Assembly (NCBI RefSeq): GCF_012910785.2
Contig: NZ_WTVH02000009.1
Span: 372,001-436,000, forward strand
Origin: Aromatoleum buckelii
GTDB taxonomy: Bacteria > Pseudomonadota > Gammaproteobacteria > Burkholderiales > Rhodocyclaceae
DNA length: 64,000 nt
Direction of reading: 5' to 3'
The notes beneath the pieces are model-generated. The model did not search any database. It saw only the letters and a list, made by a program, of their open reading frames with translations, and was not told the origin of the DNA. The translations under genes and the position numbers were made by a program. Below, piece by piece: positions 17,227-24,712 of the stretch. Positions within the stretch are counted from its first letter, which is position 1. Each line of letters begins with the position of its first letter.

Positions 17227-18564
17227 ATGAGAAAAACATTGATTTCAGCCGCGATCGGACTTGCCTTTGGTCTTGCCGGGCAAGCTTGGGCGAATCCGGT
17301 GAATACGGTCACGGACACTACCGACGACAACACGCAAACCGCAACGGCCACAGCGACGCAGGGCGGCGACACCAGCCCGCAGGCGAACGAATATTCGAAT
17401 GCAACGCAGGACAACAGCAGCTTCGCCGACAGTTCGAACAACTCCGACAACTCGAACAATTCAGATAATTCGGACAATTCGGACAACTCGAACAATTCGG
17501 CGACCGACAACTCCGACAACTCCGACAACTCGGACAACTCGGACAACTCGCTCACCGACAATTCCGACAACTCGAACAACTCGGATCAGAACAACGACAA
17601 GAGCGCCGGCGACAATCGCAACAATGACGGAACGGCGCGCGCCGAGGGCTATGGCACGGCCGCGGCGAACAACGGCTCGACCTCGACCGCTACGTTCACC
17701 AACGCCTTCAACCAGACCTACGTAACCGCGTCGGCATCGCTCAGCGGCACGGTCACCGGCGTTTCCGTGAGCAACATCGGCAACGTCGCGACGAACCATG
17801 GCAGCGCATACGGCGGTAATGGGGCGGCCGGCGGAACGGGCAACGGCGGCGACGGGATCGGCGGGAATGCCAACGGCGCGGGCGGTGCCGGCGGAGCAGC
17901 CGCAGGTGGGGAAGGCGGCATGGGCAGCAATGGCGGGGACGGCGCCGGTGGGGCCGCCGCCAGTGGCACTGCGAACGGCGCCACCGGGTCGACTGGCGGA
18001 AGTGCTTATAGCGCCAACGGAGACGGTGGCGACGGCAGCGATGGTGGCGGCTCGGGGAGCGCCTCGAACGGTTCGAGCGGTGGCTCGGGTGTCCCCGGCG
18101 GAGAGGGCGGCTTGGCCGGAGGTGCGGGCACTTCGGGCGACGCGAATGGAACCGGCACTGGCGGTAGCGGGACCGGCGGGGCAGGCGGCACGGCCACCAA
18201 CACGGCGGGCAACGGCGGCAACGGCGGCACGGCGACCAGCGGCGCTGCGACCGCCGGTAACGGCACTGCGGGTAACGGCGGCAACGGCGGCAACGGCGGC
18301 ACCAACACGGCTGGCAACGGCGGTGACGGCGGCACGAACACTGCGGGTGCCGGGACCGGCGGTGCGGGTGCGGGCGGCGCCGGCGCTGCGGGCGGTGCGG
18401 GCGGTACGGCGTATGCCGATGCAGGCGCCTTCAACATGTCCAACACCGTCGGCGGCGGCAGCCTGGCCAACTCGGCGGGCATCTCGATGACCTCGCTGAA
18501 CAGCGGCATTGGTGCACTCGTGCAGCAAAGCGCAAACGTTCAGGCCAACCTGACGGTGCAGTAA
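17227..18564 (+). CDS. Secreted Gly/Asn/Ser/Asp-rich repeat protein, putative amyloid fibre subunit (FapC-like)
   Basis: Exported protein of unknown exact function, probably the main extracellular matrix or fibre component of this locus. 445 residues: signal peptide 1-22 (MRKTLISAAIGLAFGLAGQAWA), a Thr/Gln-rich stretch, and a block of Ser-Asp-Asn triplets at about 70-120. Next come a non-repetitive segment 125-190 (TATFTNAFNQTYVTASASLSG) and about 200 residues of Gly-Gly-Asn/Ala repeats. The C-terminal end is GALVQQSANVQANLTVQ. No cysteine in the mature part. The ATG at 17227 has a good ribosome site; the open frame upstream is not coding. The fibre role rests on the neighbours: a C39 peptidase and a FapF-like barrel. 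A self-associating adhesin is an alternative. Confidence 0.65.
   Translation: MRKTLISAAIGLAFGLAGQAWANPVNTVTDTTDDNTQTATATATQGGDTSPQANEYSNATQDNSSFADSSNNSDNSNNSDNSDNSDNSNNSATDNSDNSDNSDNSDNSLTDNSDNSNNSDQNNDKSAGDNRNNDGTARAEGYGTAAANNGSTSTATFTNAFNQTYVTASASLSGTVTGVSVSNIGNVATNHGSAYGGNGAAGGTGNGGDGIGGNANGAGGAGGAAAGGEGGMGSNGGDGAGGAAASGTANGATGSTGGSAYSANGDGGDGSDGGGSGSASNGSSGGSGVPGGEGGLAGGAGTSGDANGTGTGGSGTGGAGGTATNTAGNGGNGGTATSGAATAGNGTAGNGGNGGNGGTNTAGNGGDGGTNTAGAGTGGAGAGGAGAAGGAGGTAYADAGAFNMSNTVGGGSLANSAGISMTSLNSGIGALVQQSANVQANLTVQ
17434..17586 (+). repeat. Degenerate 9-bp tandem repeat encoding Ser-Asp/Asn-Asn
   Basis: About 17 tandem copies of a 9-bp unit (forms of GACAACTCG / AACAATTCG) inside the gene at 17227. 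They encode Asp-Asn-Ser and Asn-Asn-Ser triplets, broken twice by Ala-Thr and Leu-Thr. Synonymous third-base variation shows it is not a fresh slippage product. Confidence 0.85.
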
Positions 18565-18576
18565 GCAGCACGATCG

Positions 18577-18602
18577 AGCCGGGGGAGAAGCTTCCCCCGG
18601 CT
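18577..18602 (+). other. Intercistronic hairpin after the fibre gene
   Basis: Perfect 10-bp stem AGCCGGGGGA / TCCCCCGGCT with a 6-nt loop, 13 bp after the stop. No U-run follows (CTTCACCTTTG), so a 3'-end stabiliser or partial terminator is more likely than a full terminator. It could keep the abundant first product above the rest. Confidence 0.55.
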
Positions 18603-18629
18603 TCACCTTTGCAGTCGAGGAGTGAAGCC

Positions 18630-19016
18630 ATGAGACAGGTACTGCCCCTGCTGACTCTCGGTATCGCGCTGGCCCTCCTGGCCGGCGGCACGCGCCTCGT
18701 GCATGCCGACGACGTCGTGATGCTCGGGGATGCGGAATCCTTCGCGCTGCAGCGCCCGGCGCAGAGGCTGATCGGCGGAGCCACGGTGGATGACGCGGCG
18801 CTTTCGGGTCAACGCGGCGGCGCCGACACGCACATCAGCGAGATTCGCGCGGTCGGTTCGATGAGCGAGATTTCGGTGTCGGAGGCCGTCACCGGACACA
18901 ACCTGATCACCGAAGGCGCATTCGCCAATGCGAACATGATGGGAACCGTGGTCCAGAACAGCGGCAACGGGGTCATGATACAGAACGCGGTGATCCTCAA
19001 CCTCGAGGTGAAATGA
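18630..19016 (+). CDS. Small exported protein of the amyloid-like locus
   Basis: Function not known. 128 residues with a signal peptide (MRQVLPLLTLGIALALLAGGTRLVHA). The C-terminal half has an amyloid-like pattern: EGAFANANMMGTVVQNSG, then VMIQNAVILNLEVK. The motif VVQNSGN recurs as VIQNSLDN in the gene at 19729 and as LVQQSANV at the end of the 17227 product. A minor fibre component or nucleator is my best guess. ATG at 18630 after GAGGAG; the C39 peptidase follows after 10 bp. Confidence 0.7.
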   Translation: MRQVLPLLTLGIALALLAGGTRLVHADDVVMLGDAESFALQRPAQRLIGGATVDDAALSGQRGGADTHISEIRAVGSMSEISVSEAVTGHNLITEGAFANANMMGTVVQNSGNGVMIQNAVILNLEVK

Positions 19017-19026
19017 CGAGGCTGCC

Positions 19027-19719
19027 ATGAAAATCCGCCCGCTTGTTTTCATCGCCTTGCTCGGTGCGTCGATGTGCCAGTCTGCGGCGGCGCAGTCCGA
19101 TTCGGCGAGGATTCTGGGGCCGTCCGGGAGCAGTTATGCAGTGCCCGTGACGAGCCTGAAAGGGGCGCGCTTCGTGTCGACGCTGCGTCAGCAATACGAC
19201 TTCAGTTGCGGCTCCGCAGCGGTCGCAACGCTGCTCACGCATCATTACGACCGCAAGGTCGACGAAGTCGAGGTGTTCAGGCACATGTACGAGCGCGGCG
19301 ACCAGGCGAAGATCCGGCGCGAGGGATTTTCGATGCTCGACATGAAACTCTATCTCGACGGCAGCGGTTTTCGTGCCGAAGGCGTGCGTGCGTCGCTCGA
19401 CCAGCTTTCCGCGGCACGTGTCCCGGCGATCGCGCTGATCAGGGAAAACGGCTATGCGCATTTCGTCGTGGTCAAGGGCCTGCGCGCGAAGCGGGTCGTC
19501 ATCGGCGACCCGGCAATGGGCACCCGCGTGCTCGATCGCGCCGACTTCGAACGCTTCTGGACCAACGGCATCCTGCTCGTCATCAACGACCAGCCCGAGC
19601 GTGCCCGCTTCGACCGCGACGAGGACTGGCGCGTCCGGCCCCCGGCGCCGATTGGGCAGGGGATCGGCGGCAATGCAACGGACGTCCTGCTGCTGCGCCG
19701 CGGGCCGATGGATTTTTGA
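19027..19719 (+). CDS. C39-family cysteine peptidase, FapD-like
   Basis: Periplasmic papain-like peptidase of the kind found in Fap amyloid operons (FapD). 230 residues: signal peptide (cleavage near SAAAQ), catalytic cysteine in QQYDFSCGSAAVATLL, histidine in NGYAHFVVVKG and aspartate in IGDPAMG. No ABC transporter parts are attached, unlike bacteriocin C39 exporters. ATG at 19027. It lies between two small exported proteins. It may trim the barrel plug or the fibre subunits, which is inference from Fap systems. Confidence 0.82.
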   Translation: MKIRPLVFIALLGASMCQSAAAQSDSARILGPSGSSYAVPVTSLKGARFVSTLRQQYDFSCGSAAVATLLTHHYDRKVDEVEVFRHMYERGDQAKIRREGFSMLDMKLYLDGSGFRAEGVRASLDQLSAARVPAIALIRENGYAHFVVVKGLRAKRVVIGDPAMGTRVLDRADFERFWTNGILLVINDQPERARFDRDEDWRVRPPAPIGQGIGGNATDVLLLRRGPMDF

Positions 19720-19728
19720 GTCTCTTCG

Positions 19729-20757
19729 ATGATCACTTTGCGGAACAAACGCGTGGCCGGGCTCATGGCGATGCTTGCCGTAGGTGCCGGAATCCCGGAA
19801 ATTCCGCTCCGGTTGCTGGAGCATGCGCATGCGACGGATGACGTGGTCGAGGGCTTCTTTCCCGCACTGTGTGCCGGCGACATGCCGCCCGCCGAACTCC
19901 TCGCGCTCGCCGACTGGCCGCTGGATGCCGAAGGGATCGGCTGCCGGCCACACCCCGGGGTGCTCGACGCGCTCGCTGCGACCTCGGACGACGCAAGTCG
20001 GCCGGGAACGATATCGCGGCTCCTGGCCGAATACGTCCTGTCGCTCGATGTTCCGCCTGGAGGCCCCGAAGAGGGTGCGCTGCCGGGGTCCGCGCCGGCT
20101 CCGATCGCGGACGGCGCCGACGAAAGGCTTCCCGATGCTGCGGCCGCGACGTCTTTTGCCGTGTCGACACCGGATTCGTACCAGCCCGAGCCGCTCGCCG
20201 CGCTCGGCGAACCGTTCCCGTCGCCCGCGCCGTCAACTGTAGCAACCGTAGCGGAGCGCGGTGACCACGATCACGACCTGGAACCGGTGCCTCAGGCTCT
20301 CCTGCAAGGTGGTCGACCCGAGGGCGAGAAGATGCTGTTCTCCGGTCTGCTGGTCGATGACGACACGCTCGGCGGCCTGCGCGGCGGCTTCGAGACGCCG
20401 GGCGGACTGATGCTTTCGTTCGGCATCGAGCGCGTGGTCCTCATCAACGGCGTGCTGTCGAGCACGACGACGTTGAACGTCGCGGACCTGAGCCAGCTGG
20501 CCGGGGGTGTGGCGGGCACGCAGGCGCTGCCCGTCGGCACCAGCGTCGGCGTGATCCAGATCGGCGCGAACAACAGCTTCGATCCGGCCGTGCTCGCCTC
20601 CGGCTCTTTCGCGACCGTGATCCAGAACAGCTTGGACAACCAGAAGATTCAGACGGTCACGACGATCAACGCGCAGGCCAACAGCATGGATATGCTGCGA
20701 GCCCATCGGCTCGGGGAGTCGTTGAGGAATGCGTTGAACAGTTCGCTGCTGCGGTAA
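19729..20757 (+). CDS. Exported protein with amyloid-like C-terminal segment
   Basis: Function unknown. 342 residues; the N-terminus (MITLRNKRVAGLMAMLAVGAGIP) may be an uncleaved or weak signal. Residues about 30-190 are Pro/Ala/Glu-rich. From about 210 on a conserved-looking domain follows: GGLMLSFGIERVVLINGV, then SFATVIQNSLDNQKIQTVTT and a closing helix MLRAHRLGESLRNALNSSLL. The VIQNS motif is shared with the other secreted proteins of the locus. Its position after the C39 peptidase matches FapE, a minor fibre component, but I cannot prove homology by eye. It starts 9 bp after the previous stop and converges with the barrel gene. Confidence 0.65.
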   Translation: MITLRNKRVAGLMAMLAVGAGIPEIPLRLLEHAHATDDVVEGFFPALCAGDMPPAELLALADWPLDAEGIGCRPHPGVLDALAATSDDASRPGTISRLLAEYVLSLDVPPGGPEEGALPGSAPAPIADGADERLPDAAAATSFAVSTPDSYQPEPLAALGEPFPSPAPSTVATVAERGDHDHDLEPVPQALLQGGRPEGEKMLFSGLLVDDDTLGGLRGGFETPGGLMLSFGIERVVLINGVLSSTTTLNVADLSQLAGGVAGTQALPVGTSVGVIQIGANNSFDPAVLASGSFATVIQNSLDNQKIQTVTTINAQANSMDMLRAHRLGESLRNALNSSLLR

Positions 20758-20785
20758 ACGACTGTATCGGGTGTCACGGAGGAAC

Positions 20786-20826
20786 TCGCCGGCAACAGCG
20801 GTTCATTGCGGACCCCGCGCCGGCGA
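20786..20826. terminator. Possible bidirectional terminator between convergent operons
   Basis: TCGCCGGC (20786-20793) pairs with GCCGGCGA (20819-20826) across a 25-nt loop; CCGTGTTTTA follows on the plus strand. The long loop makes it weak. Confidence 0.3.
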
Positions 20827-20833
20827 CCGTGTT

Positions 20834-22168
20834 TTACAGCGTGATCGGCATCCGCAAGGTCAGTTGCAGGTCCGGCGTGTCCTCGGTGAGACCGGCGCCG
20901 ACCGACAGGTTCAACGTCCGGTTCGGTGCCATGCGGTAGGAGTAGCCGAGCAGCAGGGTGCCGAGCTGAACGCGTACTGAAGTCGCGGCGGTCTCGCCGT
21001 TCTGCTTGACCTTTCCGACCGACAGGTGATCGTAGCCGATGCTGAACGACGAGCGCTCGTTCAGGGCGAGACCCATGCCGAAGTTGAAACCGAAAGCGCC
21101 GCCCGGCTGGACTTCGCCGAGCTCGATGTCGCCCTCGTTCGTCTTCTGCTTCACGTTGTCACGCTTGAAGCTGTACTGATAGCTGACACCGCCGAAAAAG
21201 ACCACGGGGTCGGAAGGAATCAGCACCGTCAGGCCCGGCTGGAGCGAGTAGAAACCCGAGCCGGTCGGAATTTCGGTCTGGAGACCCACTCCCCCCGTCG
21301 TCGATCGGATCGTTCGGTCGATTTCGACTTCGAACGGATCCGTGCCGGTGCGCGACTTGAAGCGCAGCGAGGCGATGTAGTACGGCCGGTCGGCCCCGCC
21401 GTCGTTGAGCTGGTACCGGCCGGTCAGCTCGATGTCGCCGATGTCGTTCCCGTCCGTGTCGAATACTTCGGGATTGGCGCTTCCTACGGCGACTTCCCGG
21501 CTCACGCTCGAATCCCAGCGATAGACGTACGGAATTTTCGCCTCGAGTTCGAAGCGGTTCGTGATGCCGCGCCGCACGGTCAGCGCCGCGGTCAGTGAAT
21601 TGCTTTTGACCTCCCGGACGTCGATCAGGCCGATCAGCAGCGCGGGGATGATCGTGTAGCCGATCAGGGCAATGCGATTGCTCGATGAGTACGCATACTG
21701 CAGCGAAGGCTCGAGGATCCACGTTCCCCGTGGCGTCAGTACGCCCGGCTGCTCGAAGATCGGTGCGACCGGCGGCGGTCGAGTGTCGGTGCGGGTCGGC
21801 GCCTCGCCGACGGGACGCTGCGCCGGCGCCTGGGCGACCTGTTGTGCGGGCGTGCTCGGTGCCGGCGGTGTCGCGACCGTTGCGGGCACGGCGGCCGTGG
21901 CGGGGGCGGCGGCAGGGCCTCGGCCGCTGATGCCGCTGATGTCCAGCGCACGCCGCATGTCGTGCAGCACTGCCTGCTGGCGCGCCAGATCCTGCTGCAG
22001 CGATTCGATCTGGCGGCTCTGTTCCTCGATCCGCTGCCTGAGCGAATCGACGCTGCCGTCGAAAGCCGCGTCATCGGCGGCGTGGAGGAACGGGCTCGAT
22101 GCGGCCAGCACCAGCCCGGCCATGCTGCAGCCCACGACGGCGCCGGACCGGCGTCCCGAGGTCTTCAT
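20834..22168 (-). CDS. FapF-like outer-membrane beta-barrel with N-terminal coiled coil
   Basis: Predicted outer-membrane pore that would export the fibre subunits. 444 residues: signal peptide (ending near SPFLHA), a coiled coil at about 39-78 (LRQRIEEQSRQIESLQQDLA), and an Ala/Pro/Thr linker to about 140. About 300 residues of alternating beta strands follow (LEPSLQYAYSSSNRIALI, IELTGRYQL, SFSIGYDHLSVGKV), ending LQLTLRMPITL. Coiled coil plus linker plus barrel is the FapF layout. The start at 22168 has AAGGGGG eight bases upstream. It lies 49 bp after the regulator gene on the same strand, opposite to its presumed substrates. Confidence 0.75.
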   Translation of the reverse strand: MKTSGRRSGAVVGCSMAGLVLAASSPFLHAADDAAFDGSVDSLRQRIEEQSRQIESLQQDLARQQAVLHDMRRALDISGISGRGPAAAPATAAVPATVATPPAPSTPAQQVAQAPAQRPVGEAPTRTDTRPPPVAPIFEQPGVLTPRGTWILEPSLQYAYSSSNRIALIGYTIIPALLIGLIDVREVKSNSLTAALTVRRGITNRFELEAKIPYVYRWDSSVSREVAVGSANPEVFDTDGNDIGDIELTGRYQLNDGGADRPYYIASLRFKSRTGTDPFEVEIDRTIRSTTGGVGLQTEIPTGSGFYSLQPGLTVLIPSDPVVFFGGVSYQYSFKRDNVKQKTNEGDIELGEVQPGGAFGFNFGMGLALNERSSFSIGYDHLSVGKVKQNGETAATSVRVQLGTLLLGYSYRMAPNRTLNLSVGAGLTEDTPDLQLTLRMPITL

Positions 22169-22217
22169 GGTTATCCCCCTTGTCTTTCCTGTCTTCGATG
22201 TTCCCGGCCGGGCACGG

Positions 22218-23558
22218 CTATAGAACGATTTTCAGGCGGTCGATCATGCGATACAGCGTCACGCGCGAAATGCCGAGCTGCCGGGCGACTTCCGAAACGT
22301 TGTTGCGGTACTTCTGGAGACTGCTGATGATGACTTCCTTTTCGACCGTCGCGCGCACTTCGTCGAGCGTCGGGCCGATGCCGGGCATCTCGGGCGCGGC
22401 GATGCCCAAGTCGGCGGCGGTGATGAGCCTTGACTCGGTCATGATCATGGCGCACTGAACGCGATTGATCAGTTCGCGCACGTTGCCCGGCCACGGGTAT
22501 TCCCACATCGCATGAACCGCCTCCGAACTGAAGCCTTTCACCTGCGAACTCTTCTGGTGCCGGTTCTGGGTGAAGATCGAATTGGCGAGCAGCGGAATGT
22601 CGCTGGTGCGTTCGCGCAGGGGCGGCACCTTGAGGTGCAGGACGTTGAGCCGATAGAAAAGATCTTCGCGAAACCGCCCCTGCTCGACGGCGCGCTCGAG
22701 GTCGACGTGCGTCGCCGCGATCACCCGCACGTCGACGCGGATGCGCTCGGTGGAACCGACGCGGACGATCGTCTTTTCCTGCAGGAAACGCAGCAGGTTC
22801 ACTTGCAGATCGAGGGGCAGGTCGCCGATTTCGTCGAGGAACAGGACGCCGCGATCGGCGGTTTCGATATTTCCGATCTTGCGCTGGTGCGCTCCCGTGA
22901 ACGCGCCGCGCTCGTGGCCAAACAGCTCGGACTGGATCAGATTCGGCGCAATCGCACCGCAGTTCATCGTGACGAACGGCGCATCCGTGCGGGCCGAATA
23001 GCGGTGGATCGCGTTTGCGACGAGTTCCTTGCCGGTGCCCGATTCGCCGCCGATCAGCACCGGCGCGTCGACACCGACGATCTTGTCGATCTGGTTGAAG
23101 AGCTGAAGCATCCTGGCGTGACGTCCGACCATGCCGAACCGGCTGTCGCCTTCCCCGCTTCGAGGCGAGCAGCCCTCGATGCTCTGCAGCATGAATGCCT
23201 TGCCGTAAGCATGGCCCAGCGTGACCGTCAGGCGTTCTCGGTCGAGCGGCAGCGTGTGAAAGTCGTGGAAATTGCGCAACACCATCGGCCCGTGCTCCTG
23301 GTTGCGCAGCAGATCCTTGCCGAGGATCGCGATCCATTCGACGTCGTTGGAGATCAGCGCTTCCATTTCGCGCGCAGGCCAGGGGTGCGCCGAACTGAAA
23401 GCCACCAGACCGACCAGCGGCGAGCCGGCCGTCAACGCCTTGCGGGCCTCATCAATGGATGAAACCACCTGAAATTCCCACCCGATCAAGCTCATGCTTG
23501 TCAGGTCGGCAGCCACTTCGCCGGTCTGATCCAGCAGCAAGCCTTTACGTTTCGCCAT
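22218..23558 (-). CDS. VpsR-type sigma-54 dependent activator
   Basis: Enhancer-binding protein that opens sigma-54 promoters. 446 residues. The N-terminal 1-130 is receiver-like in size but lacks a clear phospho-aspartate motif, as in VpsR of Vibrio, which answers to cyclic di-GMP. The AAA+ domain spans about 137-370 with Walker A GGESGTGKE, the sigma-54 loop GAFTGAHQR and Walker B GVLFLDEIGD. The C-terminal Fis-type helix-turn-helix has VSEVARQLGISRVTLYRMI. The likely target is the sigma-54 promoter at 17154. It is co-transcribed with the barrel gene. The cyclic di-GMP link is inference from the family. Confidence 0.85.
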   Translation of the reverse strand: MAKRKGLLLDQTGEVAADLTSMSLIGWEFQVVSSIDEARKALTAGSPLVGLVAFSSAHPWPAREMEALISNDVEWIAILGKDLLRNQEHGPMVLRNFHDFHTLPLDRERLTVTLGHAYGKAFMLQSIEGCSPRSGEGDSRFGMVGRHARMLQLFNQIDKIVGVDAPVLIGGESGTGKELVANAIHRYSARTDAPFVTMNCGAIAPNLIQSELFGHERGAFTGAHQRKIGNIETADRGVLFLDEIGDLPLDLQVNLLRFLQEKTIVRVGSTERIRVDVRVIAATHVDLERAVEQGRFREDLFYRLNVLHLKVPPLRERTSDIPLLANSIFTQNRHQKSSQVKGFSSEAVHAMWEYPWPGNVRELINRVQCAMIMTESRLITAADLGIAAPEMPGIGPTLDEVRATVEKEVIISSLQKYRNNVSEVARQLGISRVTLYRMIDRLKIVL

Positions 23559-24497
23559 CAGGGGTGTCCCTATCCGCGCCGGAGATAACGGCCTTCATCG
23601 TTTTCACCCCCGGATCGAGTTACGCCCGCCGTTCGCGCTCATGCATTTCGGTCCCGGAATGAACGTGTCCCACGAAGCAAGAAGCATGCGAAGAACGAAT
23701 GAATCGCATTCGCTCCTATGCATTTCGGACTTCACGAAGCGGAGTGGAATGCGTCGAAAGCGAGAGCCGGATATTCCAACAGAATCGCAACCGAACCCGT
23801 TAAAACAGCCCGTCCATGCTTCGGAAATATCGGTTGCTGGAGGGGATGCGACGTTTCAAACGGCTGGTTGGAGATACCTTGTCCGGGGGTTTCAGGCTCC
23901 AGAAACGCCGGTAGAAAACGCCTGAATGCGTGCCAGTTTTGTGGAAATGCGAACGATGAAACCGCCTGCCGATGCAACGGGAAGCGCAGCAAAAGTGCGC
24001 CCAGCGTGGGTTTCAGAAAACCGGCGTGCCTTTCCTGCCATATTTTTCACCGTGGCCGGCTACCCGAATTTCATCGCGACGGAAATGCGTCTGGCGTAAT
24101 TCCTTGCGGCTCGCTGCCCGGCGGTAGCGCAGCCGGCTGTAAGAAATGCCGACAGCAGACTGGACCGCCGCTCCGAAGAAGTTGCGACGGGTAGAGGGCA
24201 GCCAGCGCGGGCGTAGCAGGGAGACCACGGATCCGCTCAGCCTGCTTCAGCGAGTCCGGTCCGACGAGGTGCCGTGACGCCGTCTGGGTCGCCGGCAAAA
24301 CGGAGATCGGTGTAAAGAATCCCGACGGCGTGGTGAGGGTGCTCGCCGCTAACGGCCCGATAGCGGCCTTGGCGACGGCAGCCCGTCGTATTGACGCTCG
24401 GTTCTCGTCATCCGTTCACCTTCACCGACGACGTTCTCACGCTCTGCAGAGCAATCTTCCCGACCTGCCTCCCGCTTGTCGACCGCCGCTCGCACGA

Positions 24498-24529
24498 CGT
24501 TCGATTTCCGTACGTTCCTCCGTTTTCCG
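24498..24529 (+). promoter_or_regulatory. Candidate AcxR upstream activating site of acxA
   Basis: CGTTCGATTTCCG (24498-24510) occurs again at 33496-33508, upstream of acxR. It ends 125 bp before the acxA -24 element; at acxR the distance is 121 bp. The core TTTCCG is repeated at 24524-24529. AcxR binding is inference. Confidence 0.55.
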
Positions 24530-24634
24530 ATCGGCCGTGTCGGTCGATGACATTTGGTGCGGTGCAATGACAATGATTTTGAAAACCTTTATCCGCAGGT
24601 GTTTTGCGACTGCTGCAATGCAGCGGAAAGAGAG

Positions 24635-24649
24635 TGGCACAGACGGTGC
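24635..24649 (+). promoter_or_regulatory. Sigma-54 promoter of the acx operon
   Basis: TGGCAC - AGACG - GTGC: correct GG-N10-GC spacing and a full -24 element; only one base of the -12 element departs from TTGC. The expected start near 24661 gives a leader of about 50 nt to acxA. The operon's own activator, AcxR, is sigma-54 dependent. Confidence 0.75.
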
Positions 24650-24712
24650 AATAAGACATTCGGGGGCCGGCAGGATCGGCGACTCGCTAATCAAGAGGAG
24701 ATGGAGATAAAC

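Larger units (their letters stand above)
23559..24712. other. 1.15-kb non-coding interval upstream of acxA
   Basis: No convincing gene on either strand. Open frames such as 23718-24194 (+) and 24013-24228 (-) encode Cys/Arg-rich or mixed peptides without ribosome sites or known domains, and base composition is visibly less GC-rich than the flanks. The right end carries the sigma-54 promoter of acxA (24635-24649), the shared upstream motif (24498-24510) and a 12-bp palindrome GCTCTGCAGAGC (24441-24452). The left 700 bp may be gene decay or a long regulatory region. Confidence 0.6.

Noticed and set aside
17434-17586. CRISPR-like short repeats
   Set aside because: Nine-bp units in frame within a coding sequence with no spacers; a peptide repeat, not an array.
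17461-18606. 381-codon minus-strand frame over the Gly-rich gene
   Set aside because: Arises from the repetitive GGC/GCC codons of the real gene, which has a signal peptide, ribosome site and promoter.
23718-24194. 158-codon plus-strand frame upstream of acxA
   Set aside because: No ribosome site, Cys/Arg-rich mixed sequence, no recognisable fold; left as non-coding.
24441-24452. Palindrome GCTCTGCAGAGC as activator site for acxA
   Set aside because: No counterpart upstream of acxR; the shared CGTTCGATTTCCG motif is a better candidate.
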